Positions 1 through 8,782 of a stretch of 64,000 nt of DNA are shown here, in pieces; positions within the stretch are counted from its first letter, which is position 1, and the number at the start of each line of letters is the position of its first letter. The notes beneath the pieces are model-generated. The model was not told the DNA's origin. It saw only the letters and a list, made by a program, of their open reading frames with translations, and did no database searches. This DNA comes from Fretibacterium fastidiosum. Its GTDB lineage: Bacteria; Synergistota; Synergistia; Synergistales; Aminobacteriaceae. The stretch lies in NCBI RefSeq assembly GCF_964642095.1, contig NZ_OZ209244.1, positions 806,001-870,000 of the forward strand. The letters are read 5' to 3'. Position numbers and translations under genes: made by a program.

Positions 1-1220
1 TGGCAGCGCACCCTGCCCCCCTCCGGGGTGATCTTCGTCACGGCCACCGCTTCGAGGCCGATCATCCCCCGCTCCCCGGTGGTTACGCGCCGACGCATCC
101 CTCGAAAGACCAGCACGGCAAAGAGCACAAAACAGCCCCCCAGGGTCACCGCCGCTCCCGCCACGGCCGAGAGCGAGAAGCGCAGGAGCTCTCCTCCCGG
201 CGCCTGGAACAGGAATATCCCGCCCAGGCAGAAGACCGCCAGCCCCAGGACGCTCAGGATGCCCATGCCTCCCACCAGGAGGTCCCCCACCATCACCGCG
301 ATCCCCGCCCCAAGCAGGAGCACGCCGGCCCAGCTGAAGGGCAGCATTTTGAGCCCGATGCTCCCCAGAAGCAACATCAGGGCGCCCGTCGTCCCCAGGA
401 CGAAGCCACCGGGGGTCATGACCTCGAAGAAGATGGCCAGCAGGCCGCCGGACAGCAGCATGTAGGCCACCTCCGGACTGGACACGAACTGGATCAGCCG
501 CTCCTGCAGGGTCATCTCCATCCGCTCCGTCGGCGCCCCCGGCCGAAGGCGAATCGTGACGGTCCGCGCGGAGTCCAGCTTCACGCGGCGGCCGTCGAGG
601 GCCGCCAAAAGCGACGGGACGTCCGAGGCGATGAGGTCCACGACGCGCCGCTCGAGCGCCTCCTGTGCCGTCAACGACAGGCTCTCGTCGACCATCAGCT
701 GAGCGTCCACCTGGTTCCGCCCGCGCAGCTGGGCCACGGACCGAATCTGGGCGCGGAGGTCGTTCAGGACCTTCCTGCTCATGTCGTTCTCCCCCAGGTC
801 CTCGCCGCCCGCGGAGACGGGGTGTGCCGCCCCGATGTTGGTCCCCGGAGCCATGGCCGCCACGTGGGCCGCCTGCACGATGAAGGCGCCCGCCGAGGCG
901 GCGCGTCCGCCTCCGGGCACCCACACCACCACCGGCACGGGGGAGGCCAGGATGGACTGCACGATGCCGCGCATGGACTCCACCAGTCCCCCCGGCGTGT
1001 CCAGCTGAAACACCAGCACGTCCCGCCCCTCCTGAGCCGCCCGACGAACGGCCTGCTGGACGAACTCCTCCATCTGCACCCCCACCGTGCCGGTGAGGGG
1101 CGCCACCAGAACGCCCCCGCCGCCCTCCGAGCCCCAGGCCACGGACAGAGCCAGGACGACGAGGAGCAAGGCCAGAGCGCAGGACCGAACCGCCACCTTG
1201 ACTGCGCGCATCTTCACCAC
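1..1220 (-). CDS. NfeD-family membrane serine protease (ClpP class), 3' end outside window
   Basis: Predicted membrane-bound serine protease of the NfeD/stomatin-operon-partner type, which in known members cleaves stomatin-like membrane substrates. The conceptual protein has a signal or anchor segment (residues about 9-29), then a ClpP-like domain with LDTPGG (about 74-79), the serine motif GRAASAG (Ser109) and a candidate catalytic Lys near 150 (SRKVLND). This corresponds to the Ser-Lys dyad of the family. Four or so hydrophobic segments follow (about 240-360), and the window edge falls in the NfeD-type C-terminal region. I chose the GTG at 1220 because an AGGGAGGT ribosome-binding site lies 8 bases upstream; GTG 1217 and ATG 1211 are alternatives. 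It follows radA on the same strand after 82 bases, so the two may be co-transcribed. Confidence 0.88.
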   Translation of the reverse strand, partial: MVKMRAVKVAVRSCALALLLVVLALSVAWGSEGGGGVLVAPLTGTVGVQMEEFVQQAVRRAAQEGRDVLVFQLDTPGGLVESMRGIVQSILASPVPVVVWVPGGGRAASAGAFIVQAAHVAAMAPGTNIGAAHPVSAGGEDLGENDMSRKVLNDLRAQIRSVAQLRGRNQVDAQLMVDESLSLTAQEALERRVVDLIASDVPSLLAALDGRRVKLDSARTVTIRLRPGAPTERMEMTLQERLIQFVSSPEVAYMLLSGGLLAIFFEVMTPGGFVLGTTGALMLLLGSIGLKMLPFSWAGVLLLGAGIAVMVGDLLVGGMGILSVLGLAVFCLGGIFLFQAPGGELLRFSLSAVAGAAVTLGGCFVLFAVLVFRGMRRRVTTGERGMIGLEAVAVTKITPEGGRVRC

Positions 1221-1302
1221 GTGCAACGACCTCCCTTGGAGAAATCCAAAATCAACAGTTCAAGAAAGCGCCGACGAACCCGTTTCAGGCAACCCGATGC
1301 AA

Positions 1303-2664
1303 TCAGCGCTCCTTAAGGATCAGCGCGGCCAACGCCTCGTCCAGGTGCGCGACGCGGAGGAGCTCAAGGCCCTCGTCCCGGTCGATCCGTTCTCTGGAGC
1401 TGACCACGGCCGAGGTGAAGCCCAGGCGCGCCGCCTCCCGAAGCCTCATGCCGATGCGGGACACCGGGCGCACCTCCCCGGCCAGGCCCACCTCCCCCAG
1501 CCAGCAGGAGCCGCCGGGGAGGGGCGTGTTCCTCAGGGCGCTGGCCAGGGCCGCGCAGGCGGGCAGGTCCGCGGAGGGGTCCTGGATGGAAAGGCCTCCC
1601 GCCACGTTGAGGTACAGGTCGTGGGCGCTGGCGGCGATGCCGCACCGCCGCTCCACCACCGCCGCCAGCAGTTGGAGACGGTTCAGCTCCACGCCACGGG
1701 CCGTGCGCCTTGGGTAGGGGAACACCGTGGGGGTGGCCAGCGTCTGGATCTCCGCCGCAAGGGGCGTCGTCCCCTCCAGCGCGACCGTCATGGCCACGCC
1801 GGGCACCGCGGAGTCCGAGCGGTTCCAGTAGAGCCCGCTCTTGTCCTCCACCGGCACGAGGCCGTCCTCCCGCATCTCGAAGACGCCCAGCTCCTCCGTG
1901 CTGCCGTAGCGGTTCTTCACCGCACGGAGCATTCGATAGGAGGAATAGCCCTCCCCGGAGAAGTCCAGCACCGCGTCCACCATGTGCTCCAGCAGCATCG
2001 GGCCGGCCAGCCGCCCCTCCTTCGTGATGTGCCCGATCATGACGGCGGGGACGTTTCGCTCCCGCGCGGCGTCCAGAACCCCCTGGGCTACGGCCCTCAC
2101 CTGCGTCGGGGTACCGGGCCAGGTCCCCTCCTCCCCGGACCGCATGGCCTGCACGCTGTCCAGCACGAAGAAGGCCGCGTCCTCCAGGTTCGCCAGAGCT
2201 CCCTCCAGGTCCGTCCCGCAGGAGAGCATCAGGTGCTCCGACAGCGCCCCAATGCGCGCGGCACGCAGGGCCACCTGAGCCTCCGACTCCTCCCCCGACA
2301 CGTAGAGCACCTTCCGGCCGGACGCGGCCACGCGCCCCGCCGCCTGGAGCAGGAGCGTGGACTTGCCGATGCCGGGCTGCCCTCCGATGAGGACCACCCC
2401 GCCCGGCGTCAGTCCGCCGCCCAGCACGCGGTCCAGCTCGCCGATGCCCGTGGAGAGCCGCGCCGGAGGCCTGACCTCGACGGCGCTCACCACCCTCGCG
2501 GGTGCGGCCGCCCGCGGGCCTGCGCCCCGCCGTCCCGGTCGGGCGGCGGGCGCGGACGGGACGGCCTCCAGGGCGCCCCAGGCCCCACAGGACGGGCAGC
2601 GCCCCGTCCGCGTCATCGTGACGTGGCCGCACTCCGAACAGACGTACCGCACCGCATCGCCCAT
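1303..2664 (-). CDS. radA: DNA repair protein RadA (Sms)
   Basis: RadA/Sms, a RecA-like ATPase that drives branch migration in recombinational repair. Domains in order: N-terminal four-Cys zinc finger (CSECGH ... CPSCGAW), RecA-like core with Walker A GQPGIGKST, the RadA-specific KNRYGST motif, and a C-terminal Lon-like domain ending near residue 450. Length is typical. The start ATG at 2664 has AGGAGG seven bases upstream; an in-frame ATG at 2670 directly abuts that site and is less likely. The AT-rich 60 bases upstream presumably hold its promoter. Confidence 0.97.
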   Translation of the reverse strand: MGDAVRYVCSECGHVTMTRTGRCPSCGAWGALEAVPSAPAARPGRRGAGPRAAAPARVVSAVEVRPPARLSTGIGELDRVLGGGLTPGGVVLIGGQPGIGKSTLLLQAAGRVAASGRKVLYVSGEESEAQVALRAARIGALSEHLMLSCGTDLEGALANLEDAAFFVLDSVQAMRSGEEGTWPGTPTQVRAVAQGVLDAARERNVPAVMIGHITKEGRLAGPMLLEHMVDAVLDFSGEGYSSYRMLRAVKNRYGSTEELGVFEMREDGLVPVEDKSGLYWNRSDSAVPGVAMTVALEGTTPLAAEIQTLATPTVFPYPRRTARGVELNRLQLLAAVVERRCGIAASAHDLYLNVAGGLSIQDPSADLPACAALASALRNTPLPGGSCWLGEVGLAGEVRPVSRIGMRLREAARLGFTSAVVSSRERIDRDEGLELLRVAHLDEALAALILKER

Positions 2665-2775
2665 CCTCATCCCTCCTTCAGAATATATGGCCTATAATAT
2701 ACTAAAAGCGAAGTTTGCGTCCGTCATGGGCAGAATTTTCGAGTTTTGAGCTGCAAAGCGCGGCCAAAGGGGCTA

Positions 2776-3062
2776 ATACCAATTCGCGTTTAAAGAAGGG
2801 CAAGAAAGGCCCCCCTGCAAGGGGGGCTGCCCCGAAGGGGCTGGGGGGTGTTTTTCATAAGACGCGCCTGTCTGACATTCCCCGTCAACGCCTCCACAAG
2901 GCAATCAATTGCCTTGCTTCGGCACAGCCGACCAACGCAGCGCCGCAATCGCTGACGCGATTGCGTAAGCTGCGTCGTCTGGCTGAACCCCTCCGGTTCG
3001 CTGACGCGAACCACCTCTCCTTTCAGGGGAGGCAATCCATATTAAAAAACGCGAATTGGTAT
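2776..3062 (+). repeat. Palindromic intergenic repeat (MITE-like), copy A, 287 bp
   Basis: The element begins ATACCAATTCGCGTTTA and ends with the inverted complement (AACGCGAATTGGTAT). Inside the left end are GGGCAAGAAAGGC, a CCCCCTTGCAGG-type hairpin and CCCCGAAGGGG. Inside the right end are GGTTCGCTGACGCGAACC and CCTTTCAGGGGAGGCAATCC. It has no ORF of its own worth calling. Related copies lie at 39596-39756, 62101-62264 (inverted) and a degenerate one at 20626-20783. This copy is longer because about 120 extra bases sit in its centre. It fills most of the 461-base gap between radA and the EamA gene. Confidence 0.85.
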
Positions 3063-3125
3063 AACGTACGTTGGAACCCGGTTTTATGAGTTTTCTGCCT
3101 CACCTGAAGGGCGAAAGGACTGGTT

Positions 3126-4055
3126 TTGAACTTGAACAGGGTTGTGCTGGGAATCACGCTGGCCGCGGCGACGGGGCTGATCTGGGGCGCCGGAAGCCCG
3201 GCGTACAAGCTCATGGGACAGCAGGGCGTCTCCATGGTCACCGTCACCTTCCTCCGCTGCGCCGTGGGAGGTCCCGTCCTGTGGCTGCTCTTTCGCCTCC
3301 TGGCCCCGCGGCATCTGAGGGCGCCGCGGCGGGACCTCCTTCGGGTCCTCCTCCTGTCGATCCTGGCCCCCGCCCTCGACTACCTGGGCTTCATGCTCTC
3401 CGTGGTCTACCTGCCCGTGGCCACGGCCAACGTCCTGCACTACGTCAACCCCTTCGTCATCGCCCTGGGGTCTGCGCTGCTGCTGCACGAGCGCCCCACC
3501 GCCTGCGACCTCATCGGCGCCGCCATCGTCTTTGCCGGCGTCACCTGCTCCGTCCTCACGCCGGAGTGGAGGTTTGACGCAGGGATCTCGATCCCCGGCC
3601 TCCTCTGGGGCGTGCTGGCCATCTTCGGCATCACGGCCCAGGCGCTCTGCGGGCGGGCCGGGTCTGGAGGAGGGATGAGCGGCCTCGGCTTCTTCTGCTG
3701 GTCCCACCTCCTGGGGACCCTCTGGATAGCGCTCTACAAGACCTTCGCCGAGGGCTGGGGCGACATGGCGACGCTGACGCCCGCCCAGATGGGCCTGATC
3801 GCCATCCCCCTCTTCGGCGGAACGGTGCTGGGCTTCTCCGCCTTCTACGCGGCCCTGCAGTACATCCCCGCCCCTACCGTCACCCTGCTGACCTCCATGG
3901 AGGTCCCCTCGGCGCTCCTCTTCACCGCCCTCGTCCTTGGGGCGCGGCCCACGGCGCCCCAGGCGCTGGGGTGCGTCCTCATCCTGGCCGCCATCGCGCT
4001 CTCCTCCTTCGGGGCACGGCGACGGGGCGGTGAGGTCAGCGCACCACCCCGCTGA
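3126..4055 (+). CDS. EamA/DMT-superfamily transporter
   Basis: Ten-helix drug/metabolite transporter-type permease of 309 residues with two tandem EamA halves (about 10-140 and 155-295). The substrate cannot be read from the sequence. Glycine-rich helix GLIWGAGSPAYK near residue 17 and the second-repeat motif FGGTVLGFSAFYAAL support the family. The start codon is TTG at 3126, with AAAGGA about seven bases upstream and no better ATG nearby. Its 3' end overlaps the 3' end of mnmA on the opposite strand by 20 bases, so the two are convergent. Confidence 0.9.
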   Translation: MNLNRVVLGITLAAATGLIWGAGSPAYKLMGQQGVSMVTVTFLRCAVGGPVLWLLFRLLAPRHLRAPRRDLLRVLLLSILAPALDYLGFMLSVVYLPVATANVLHYVNPFVIALGSALLLHERPTACDLIGAAIVFAGVTCSVLTPEWRFDAGISIPGLLWGVLAIFGITAQALCGRAGSGGGMSGLGFFCWSHLLGTLWIALYKTFAEGWGDMATLTPAQMGLIAIPLFGGTVLGFSAFYAALQYIPAPTVTLLTSMEVPSALLFTALVLGARPTAPQALGCVLILAAIALSSFGARRRGGEVSAPPR

Positions 4056-5118
4056 TCGTGCCGCCGCCCACCACGACGTCTTCCTCCTCCATGTCATACA
4101 GCACGAGGGCCTGTCCCACCGTCGGGGCCCGCAGCGGCTCGTCGAACTCCACGCGCAGGCCCTCCGGGGCCTGCACCGCCGTGGCGGGGACCTCCCGCTG
4201 GCGGAAGCGCACCCTGGCCCTCACGCGCAGGGGGCGCCGGATGGAGGGCACGGCGATGAGGTTGAAGTCCTGCGCCGTGACCCCGCGGGCGGAGAGCCCC
4301 TCCCCGTGCGTCAGCGTGACGGTGTTGGCGTCAGCGTCGATGGCCGTCACGAAGAGCGGCGCGCTACTGGCGATGCCCAGCCCCTTCCGCTGGCCCACGG
4401 TGTAGCGCACGATGCCGCGGTGGCGCCCCAGGACGCGCCCCGCGGCGTCAATGAAGTCCCCGGCCGGATAGGACCTCCCCGTGTAGCGTTCCATGAAGGC
4501 GGCGTAGTCCCCGTCCGGCACAAAGCAGATGTCCTGGGAGTCGCGCTTTTGCGCGTTGATCAGGCCGCGGGCCTCGGCGACCCGGCGCACCGCGTCCTTG
4601 GTCATCCCCCCCAGGGGAAGGAGGGTGTGGGCCAGCTGGTCCTGCGTCATCATGCAGAGGACATAGCTCTGGTCCCGCGCCGGGTCCGTCCCCTTCCGCA
4701 GCAGGTGCCGGCCCCGGTCCGGGTCCCAGCCGATGCGCGCGTAGTGCCCCGTGACGACGAGGTCCAGCCCCCTCTCCCGCGCAGCCGTCAAGAGCCGGCC
4801 GAACTTCAGGTGCCGGTTGCAGTCGATGCAGGGGTTGGGCGTCCCCCCCCGCTCGTAGGTCGCGATGAACTTCTCGACGACCTTCAGCCTGAAGTCCGCC
4901 GCGCAGTCCAAAACCTCGTGGGGGATGCCCAGGAGCGCCGCGACCGCGGCGGCGTCCTCCGCGTCCCCTCGAGGGCGGCCGCAGGCGGGCTCGTCCGGAA
5001 AGAGGCGCATCGTCGCCCCCAGGCACCGATACCCCGCTTCCATCGCCAGACAGGCGGCCACGCTGCTGTCCACCCCGCCGCTCATGGCGACCAACGCACC
5101 CCGACTCGTCCGCTCCAT
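4036..5118 (-). CDS. mnmA: tRNA-specific 2-thiouridylase MnmA
   Basis: Thiolates U34 of Lys/Glu/Gln tRNAs using ATP and sulfur delivered by a persulfide relay. Visible signatures are the PP-loop SGGVDSS at residues about 13-19, the catalytic cysteine region PNPCIDCNRHLKFG and the second cysteine in RDSQDICFVPDGDY, followed by the C-terminal beta-barrel domain. Length 360 is normal. I chose ATG 5118 because GGAGGTGATGGG immediately precedes it; a longer reading frame to 5157 would read into a terminator. Confidence 0.96.
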   Translation of the reverse strand: MERTSRGALVAMSGGVDSSVAACLAMEAGYRCLGATMRLFPDEPACGRPRGDAEDAAAVAALLGIPHEVLDCAADFRLKVVEKFIATYERGGTPNPCIDCNRHLKFGRLLTAARERGLDLVVTGHYARIGWDPDRGRHLLRKGTDPARDQSYVLCMMTQDQLAHTLLPLGGMTKDAVRRVAEARGLINAQKRDSQDICFVPDGDYAAFMERYTGRSYPAGDFIDAAGRVLGRHRGIVRYTVGQRKGLGIASSAPLFVTAIDADANTVTLTHGEGLSARGVTAQDFNLIAVPSIRRPLRVRARVRFRQREVPATAVQAPEGLRVEFDEPLRAPTVGQALVLYDMEEEDVVVGGGTISGVVR

Positions 5119-5155
5119 CCCATCACCTCCGAAGGCCTGCCGGCCCGACCCCGAC

Positions 5156-5189
5156 AAAAAAGGCGCGGAGGAGAGAGGCCCCCCGCGCC
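5156..5189 (-). terminator. Intrinsic terminator after the aminotransferase gene
   Basis: On the minus strand a GGCGCGG...CCGCGCC stem is followed by a run of about six T. It lies 20 bases past the stop of the aminotransferase and about 40 bases upstream of mnmA. This leaves mnmA either a very short promoter region or dependence on read-through. Confidence 0.8.
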
Positions 5190-5208
5190 GAACGCACGCC
5201 CGACAGCC

Positions 5209-6495
5209 CTACCGCGCGGGGATCGCCGCCAGCCTCTCCAGCGCGGCCAGCCTCAGGCAGGTGCAGAAGACGTCGATGGCCTGCTTCAGCTCGTCCACCG
5301 GCGGCAGGCTCGGCGCGATGCGCACGTTGCTGTCCTGAGGGTCGCGGCCGTAGGGGAAGGTCGCCCCGGCGGCGGTCATCGTGACGCCGGCCTCGCGGCA
5401 CAGGCGCAGCGTCTCCCCGGCCGTGCCCGGCATACAGTTGACGCTCACGAAGTAGCCGCCCTTCGGGTGCTGCCAGTCGGCGATGCCAAGCGGCGCGATC
5501 TCCCGCTCCAGCGCCTCCAGGACGGCGTGGAACTTCGGGCGCAGGATCTCCGCGTGCCTCTTCATCAGGGCCAGGACGCCCGCCTTGTCCTTCAGGAAGC
5601 GGACGTGGCGCAGCTGGTTGACCTTGTCGAAGCTGATCACCTGAACGTCCAACAGTTTGCTGAAGTACTTCAGGTTCGCCTCGCTCATGGCCGCCGCGGC
5701 GACGCCCGCCCCCGGCAGCGTGATCTTGGAGGTGGAGGCGAACTCCAGGACCATGTCCGGCCTCCCCGCCTCCGCGCACAGGCTCAGGATGTCCGGGAAG
5801 GGGACGTAGTCCCCCTCGAACTCGTGGACGCAGTAGGCGTTGTCCCACATCAGGAGGAAGTCCGGCGCCGCGGGCTTCAGGGCCGCGATGCGGCGGACGG
5901 TCTCGTCGGAGTAGACGATGCCGTCCGGGTTCGAGTACTTCGGCACGCACCACATGCCCCGCACCGCCGGGTCCCGGACCTCGCGCTCCACGGCGTCCAT
6001 GTCCGGCCCCGCAGGCGTCATGGGGATCGTGATCATGGTCATGCCGAAGGTCTCGGATATCCTGAAGTGGCGGTCGTAGCCCGGCGCCGGGCAGAGCCAC
6101 TTCACTTCGGGCTCACGGCTCCATGGGCGCTCGCTGCGCAGCAGTCCGTGGGTGAAGGCCTTCGAGACGGCGTCGTACATCAGCTGAAGGCTGGCGTTGC
6201 CCCCCACCAGCACCTGCGACGGCAGGACGCCCAGGAGCTCCGCAAAGAGCTTCCGGGCCGAGGGCAGCCCCTCCAGCCCGCCGTAGTTCCGGACGTCCAT
6301 CCCGTCAACGATGAAATCGGAGTCGCTCCGCAGCACGTCAAAGATGCCGGAGACCATGTCGAGCTGCGCCTTGCCGGGCTTGCCGCGAGCCATGTTCAGG
6401 CTCAGCTTCCGCCCCTTCAGCTCCTCGTAGCGGCCCCGCACCGCCTGCCGCTCCGCCTCCAGCTCCCCCTGGGCCATCTCCGCATACCTCTTCAC
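5209..6495 (-). CDS. PLP-dependent aminotransferase, MocR-like aspartate aminotransferase type
   Basis: Cytosolic fold-type I aminotransferase of 428 residues. The N-terminal signature NMARGKPGKAQLDM is characteristic of the Aminotran_MocR family (stand-alone enzymes, often annotated as aspartate aminotransferase). The PLP lysine is in STSKITLPGAG, and the substrate-arginine region is near FPYGRDPQDSNVRIAPS at the C-terminus. The GTG at 6495 has AAAGGAGAGG six bases upstream, which I prefer to an ATG 33 bases further upstream. The true amino-acid substrate is not determined by sequence. It is monocistronic between two terminators. Confidence 0.9.
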   Translation of the reverse strand: MKRYAEMAQGELEAERQAVRGRYEELKGRKLSLNMARGKPGKAQLDMVSGIFDVLRSDSDFIVDGMDVRNYGGLEGLPSARKLFAELLGVLPSQVLVGGNASLQLMYDAVSKAFTHGLLRSERPWSREPEVKWLCPAPGYDRHFRISETFGMTMITIPMTPAGPDMDAVEREVRDPAVRGMWCVPKYSNPDGIVYSDETVRRIAALKPAAPDFLLMWDNAYCVHEFEGDYVPFPDILSLCAEAGRPDMVLEFASTSKITLPGAGVAAAAMSEANLKYFSKLLDVQVISFDKVNQLRHVRFLKDKAGVLALMKRHAEILRPKFHAVLEALEREIAPLGIADWQHPKGGYFVSVNCMPGTAGETLRLCREAGVTMTAAGATFPYGRDPQDSNVRIAPSLPPVDELKQAIDVFCTCLRLAALERLAAIPAR

Positions 6496-6611
6496 GTCGA
6501 ACCTCTCCTTTCGGGAATGTGTTTCCACCCGCTCCCCACTATACCATGCCCGCAGGCTTATTTACCAACGGGCCGGCGATCCGCGGACTATATTCTCTGC
6601 AGGAGGCGGAC

Positions 6612-6646
6612 AAAAAAAGCGGGCGCGGGGGACCCCCCGCGCCCGC
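6612..6646 (-). terminator. Intrinsic terminator after the metQ pair
   Basis: On the minus strand a 13-14 bp GC stem (GCGGGCGCGGGG...CCCCGCGCCCGC) is followed by seven T. It lies 30 bases beyond the metQ stop codon. Confidence 0.92.
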
Positions 6647-6676
6647 CCTCCCCGACAGCGGCGGAGAGGAACCGAC

Positions 6677-7507
6677 CTACGGCCTCTTCAACAGGTCCTC
6701 GCCCCAGCCCGCGGGCAGGAACTGGCCCCCGAACTTTCCGTCGAACACGGCCTTCGTGGCCGGCGACTGAAACGCCTTCACGATCCTCCGAAAGAGCTCC
6801 ACCTTCGCCGGGTCCTCCAGGTCCGCCGTCCGCGCGACGATGATGTTCCAGTACTCGCGGTCGCTGACGCTCGTGTCGTTGAAGAGGACGTCCTCCGCCG
6901 TCAGGCCGAAGTCCATCGCGTAGCCGCAGTTGATGATGGCCGCCGCCACGTCCGGCAGCACGGAGGGGATGGTGTTGGCCGCCATCTCGCTGATCTCGAC
7001 CTTCACCTTGTACTCCTCGATATCCTCCTTCGTGGGGCTGAAGGAGGCCCCGTCCTTCAGCCTGACGATCCCGGCCGCAGCCAGCACCTTGAGGGCCCGC
7101 CCGCCGTTGGTGGGGTCGTTGGGGATGGCGATGACGTCGCCGTCCTTCAGGTCCGCCACGGACTTCACCTTCCTGGAGTAGAGGTTCAGGGGGATGATGA
7201 AGGTGCTGCCGACGGTCGTCAGCCGGTAGCCGTACTCCTTGATCTCGTTCTGGAGGTAGATGTCGTGCTGAAAGCCATCCAGGTCGATCTCGCCGTCCGA
7301 CAGCGCCCGATTGGGCGTCACGTAGTCGGAGAAGTGGACCAGCTCGAGGTCGATGCCCTCTTTGGCCAGCTCCTCCTTCGCCGGAGCCCACATGTCCTCG
7401 TAGAGGCTGCCCACCACGCCGAGCTTCACCGTCTGGGCCGCAGTGGCTGCGCCCGTCAGGCCGAGGAACGCCACAAGGATCGCGCCCGCAAAAAAGACCC
7501 GCTTCAT
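6677..7507 (-). CDS. metQ: MetQ/NlpA-family substrate-binding protein (distal copy)
   Basis: Periplasmic binding protein for a methionine-type ABC importer (MetNIQ). It has an N-terminal signal peptide (about residues 1-23, cleavage near AATAAQ) with no lipobox cysteine, so it is probably soluble in the periplasm rather than a lipoprotein. Family motifs are VTPNRALSDGEID, FQHDIYL and AIPNDPTNGGRAL. Length 276 is typical. AAGGAGG lies ten bases before the ATG. It follows a close paralogue after 25 bases in the same transcript. Specificity for methionine is inferred from family and from the neighbouring metN/metI sequences. Confidence 0.92.
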   Translation of the reverse strand: MKRVFFAGAILVAFLGLTGAATAAQTVKLGVVGSLYEDMWAPAKEELAKEGIDLELVHFSDYVTPNRALSDGEIDLDGFQHDIYLQNEIKEYGYRLTTVGSTFIIPLNLYSRKVKSVADLKDGDVIAIPNDPTNGGRALKVLAAAGIVRLKDGASFSPTKEDIEEYKVKVEISEMAANTIPSVLPDVAAAIINCGYAMDFGLTAEDVLFNDTSVSDREYWNIIVARTADLEDPAKVELFRRIVKAFQSPATKAVFDGKFGGQFLPAGWGEDLLKRP

Positions 7508-7532
7508 CGCAAAGGTCCTCCTTACACCCGCG

Positions 7533-8363
7533 CTACTTGCGGAAGGGCGCTAGGAAGTCCTCGTCCCAGCCCGCGCACACCACGTAGCCGCCGAACATCT
7601 TGTCGAGGACCGCCTTCGTGGCCTCGGACCGGAAGGCCTTCATCACCTTGCCGTAGAGCTCCACCTTGGCGGGGTCCTCCAGGTCTGCCGTCCGCGCGGC
7701 CACCAGGTTCCAGTAGGGCTTCTCGTTCAGGCTCGTGTCCCGGAAGATGGCGTCTTCCAGCTTGAAGCCGAAGTCCATGGCGTAGTTTCCGTTGATGACG
7801 GCGGCCGTCACGTCCGGCAGCGCGGCGGGGATGATGTTGGCCGCCATCTCCTTGATCTCGACCTTCACGTTGTACTTCTCGACGTCCGCCACCGTCGGGC
7901 TGAAGCCCGCGCTCTCCTTCAGCGTGATGAGCCCCGACGCGGCCAGCACCTTGAGGGCCCGCCCGCCGTTGGTCACGTCGTTCGGGATGGCCACGGTGTC
8001 CCCGTCCTTGATCTCCGAGACGGACTTCACCTTCCGAGAGAAGATGTTCATGGCCTCGATGAAGGTGCCGCCGATGTTCGTCAGCTTGTAGCCGTACTCC
8101 TTGATCTCGTTCTGGAGGTAAATGTCGTGCTGGAAGGCGTTCAGCTCGATGTCGCCGTCCGACAGCGCCCGGTTGGGCGTCACGTAATCCGTGAAGGGCA
8201 CGAACTCCAGGTCGATCCCCTCCTTCGCCAGCTCCTCCTTCGCCGGAGCCCAGAAGTCCTCGTAGATACCGCCCACCAAACCCAGCCTCACCGTCTGAGC
8301 CGCCGTCGCCGTGCCCGTCAGGGCCAGTGCAAGCACTGCCGCCGCAAAAAACGCCTTTTTCAT
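7533..8363 (-). CDS. metQ: MetQ/NlpA-family substrate-binding protein (proximal copy)
   Basis: Close paralogue of the following gene: same length class (276 residues), same VTPNRALSDGDIE, FQHDIYLQNEIKEYGY and AIPNDVTNGGRALKVLAA motifs, signal peptide ending near ATAAQ, no lipobox. The two therefore arose by tandem duplication and may have diverged in ligand preference. ATG 8363 (MKKAFF) is preferred over 8372 because AAAGGA lies about nine bases upstream. Upstream lie a shrunken metN-metI remnant, two terminators and the methionine-rich leader ORF. No metI or metN is intact on this side; the nearest intact pair is at 18561-20271. Confidence 0.92.
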   Translation of the reverse strand: MKKAFFAAAVLALALTGTATAAQTVRLGLVGGIYEDFWAPAKEELAKEGIDLEFVPFTDYVTPNRALSDGDIELNAFQHDIYLQNEIKEYGYKLTNIGGTFIEAMNIFSRKVKSVSEIKDGDTVAIPNDVTNGGRALKVLAASGLITLKESAGFSPTVADVEKYNVKVEIKEMAANIIPAALPDVTAAVINGNYAMDFGFKLEDAIFRDTSLNEKPYWNLVAARTADLEDPAKVELYGKVMKAFRSEATKAVLDKMFGGYVVCAGWDEDFLAPFRK

Positions 8364-8453
8364 CCAAACCATTCCTTTCGTCTTGTTCTAAGGAAGCGCT
8401 GGCCGCCCGCACCGGGACGCGCGCTTCCTCGAAAAATTTTAAGGGACGCCGCC

Positions 8454-8606
8454 TCAGTGGGTGCTCCGGCGTGCGATGCGCTCGCCCAGCCACTGGACAA
8501 CGCTGACCGCGGCCACGGGCCCCTTGTCCATCTGAGCCAGGGCAGATTCCACCGCCGTGCCCCCGTCCGCCCTGAACCGCTTCACGATGTGCCCAAGCTC
8601 GATCAA
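8454..8606 (-). pseudogene. In-frame remnant of metN-metI (50 codons)
   Basis: The minus-strand frame starts with the same TTG as intact metN. It reads the first 19 residues of MetN (IVKRFRADGGTAV), jumps to an internal MetI piece (ESALAQMDKG) and then to the MetI C-terminus (VVQWLGERIARRSTH, stop). Compared with the intact pair at 18561-20271, about 1.5 kb is missing in two deletions. Both leave the reading frame open. It can have neither transporter activity nor an ATPase. The preserved frame may be chance, or may keep ribosomes on the transcript between leader and metQ. Flanking DNA also matches the other locus. Confidence 0.85.
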
Positions 8607-8673
8607 GCCACATTCCCCCTAAGTTAAGAAGCCACCGTCGTTCTTCCAACATTGACCTAACCTGTCAGCCTAC

Positions 8674-8702
8674 AAAAAAAGCGGGATGCACCGTGCTCCC
8701 GC
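8674..8702 (-). terminator. Second of two tandem intrinsic terminators before the metNI remnant/metQ unit
   Basis: On the minus strand GCGGGA/TCCCGC with an inner GCA/TGC pair is followed by seven T. The copy at 20339-20367 has GCG/TGC in the inner stem, so the paired bases are kept (as G-U) although the sequence drifted. It lies between the leader ORF and the metNI remnant, not after a normal gene. Confidence 0.85.
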
Positions 8703-8706
8703 CAAT

Positions 8707-8735
8707 AAAAAAAGCGGGGCTTCACCGCTCCCCGC
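8707..8735 (-). terminator. First of two tandem intrinsic terminators (candidate attenuator)
   Basis: On the minus strand GCGGGG...CCCCGC with a ten-base loop is followed by seven T. The stem-loop is identical to that at 20372-20400. It starts 47 bases after the stop codon of the methionine-rich leader ORF. Confidence 0.85.
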
Positions 8736-8782
8736 TTCGATCTCTATGGACCGGGCCTCCCGGCACAGGACCCCTGAAACCC

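Noticed and set aside
3937..6843. Long plus-strand open frame opposite mnmA and the aminotransferase
   Set aside because: The minus strand encodes conserved proteins with full motifs. The plus frame is Arg/Pro/His-rich with no family, as expected for an antisense shadow in GC-rich DNA. The same holds for long frames at 1087-2697, 32987-37939, 39997-42222 and 60009-61991.
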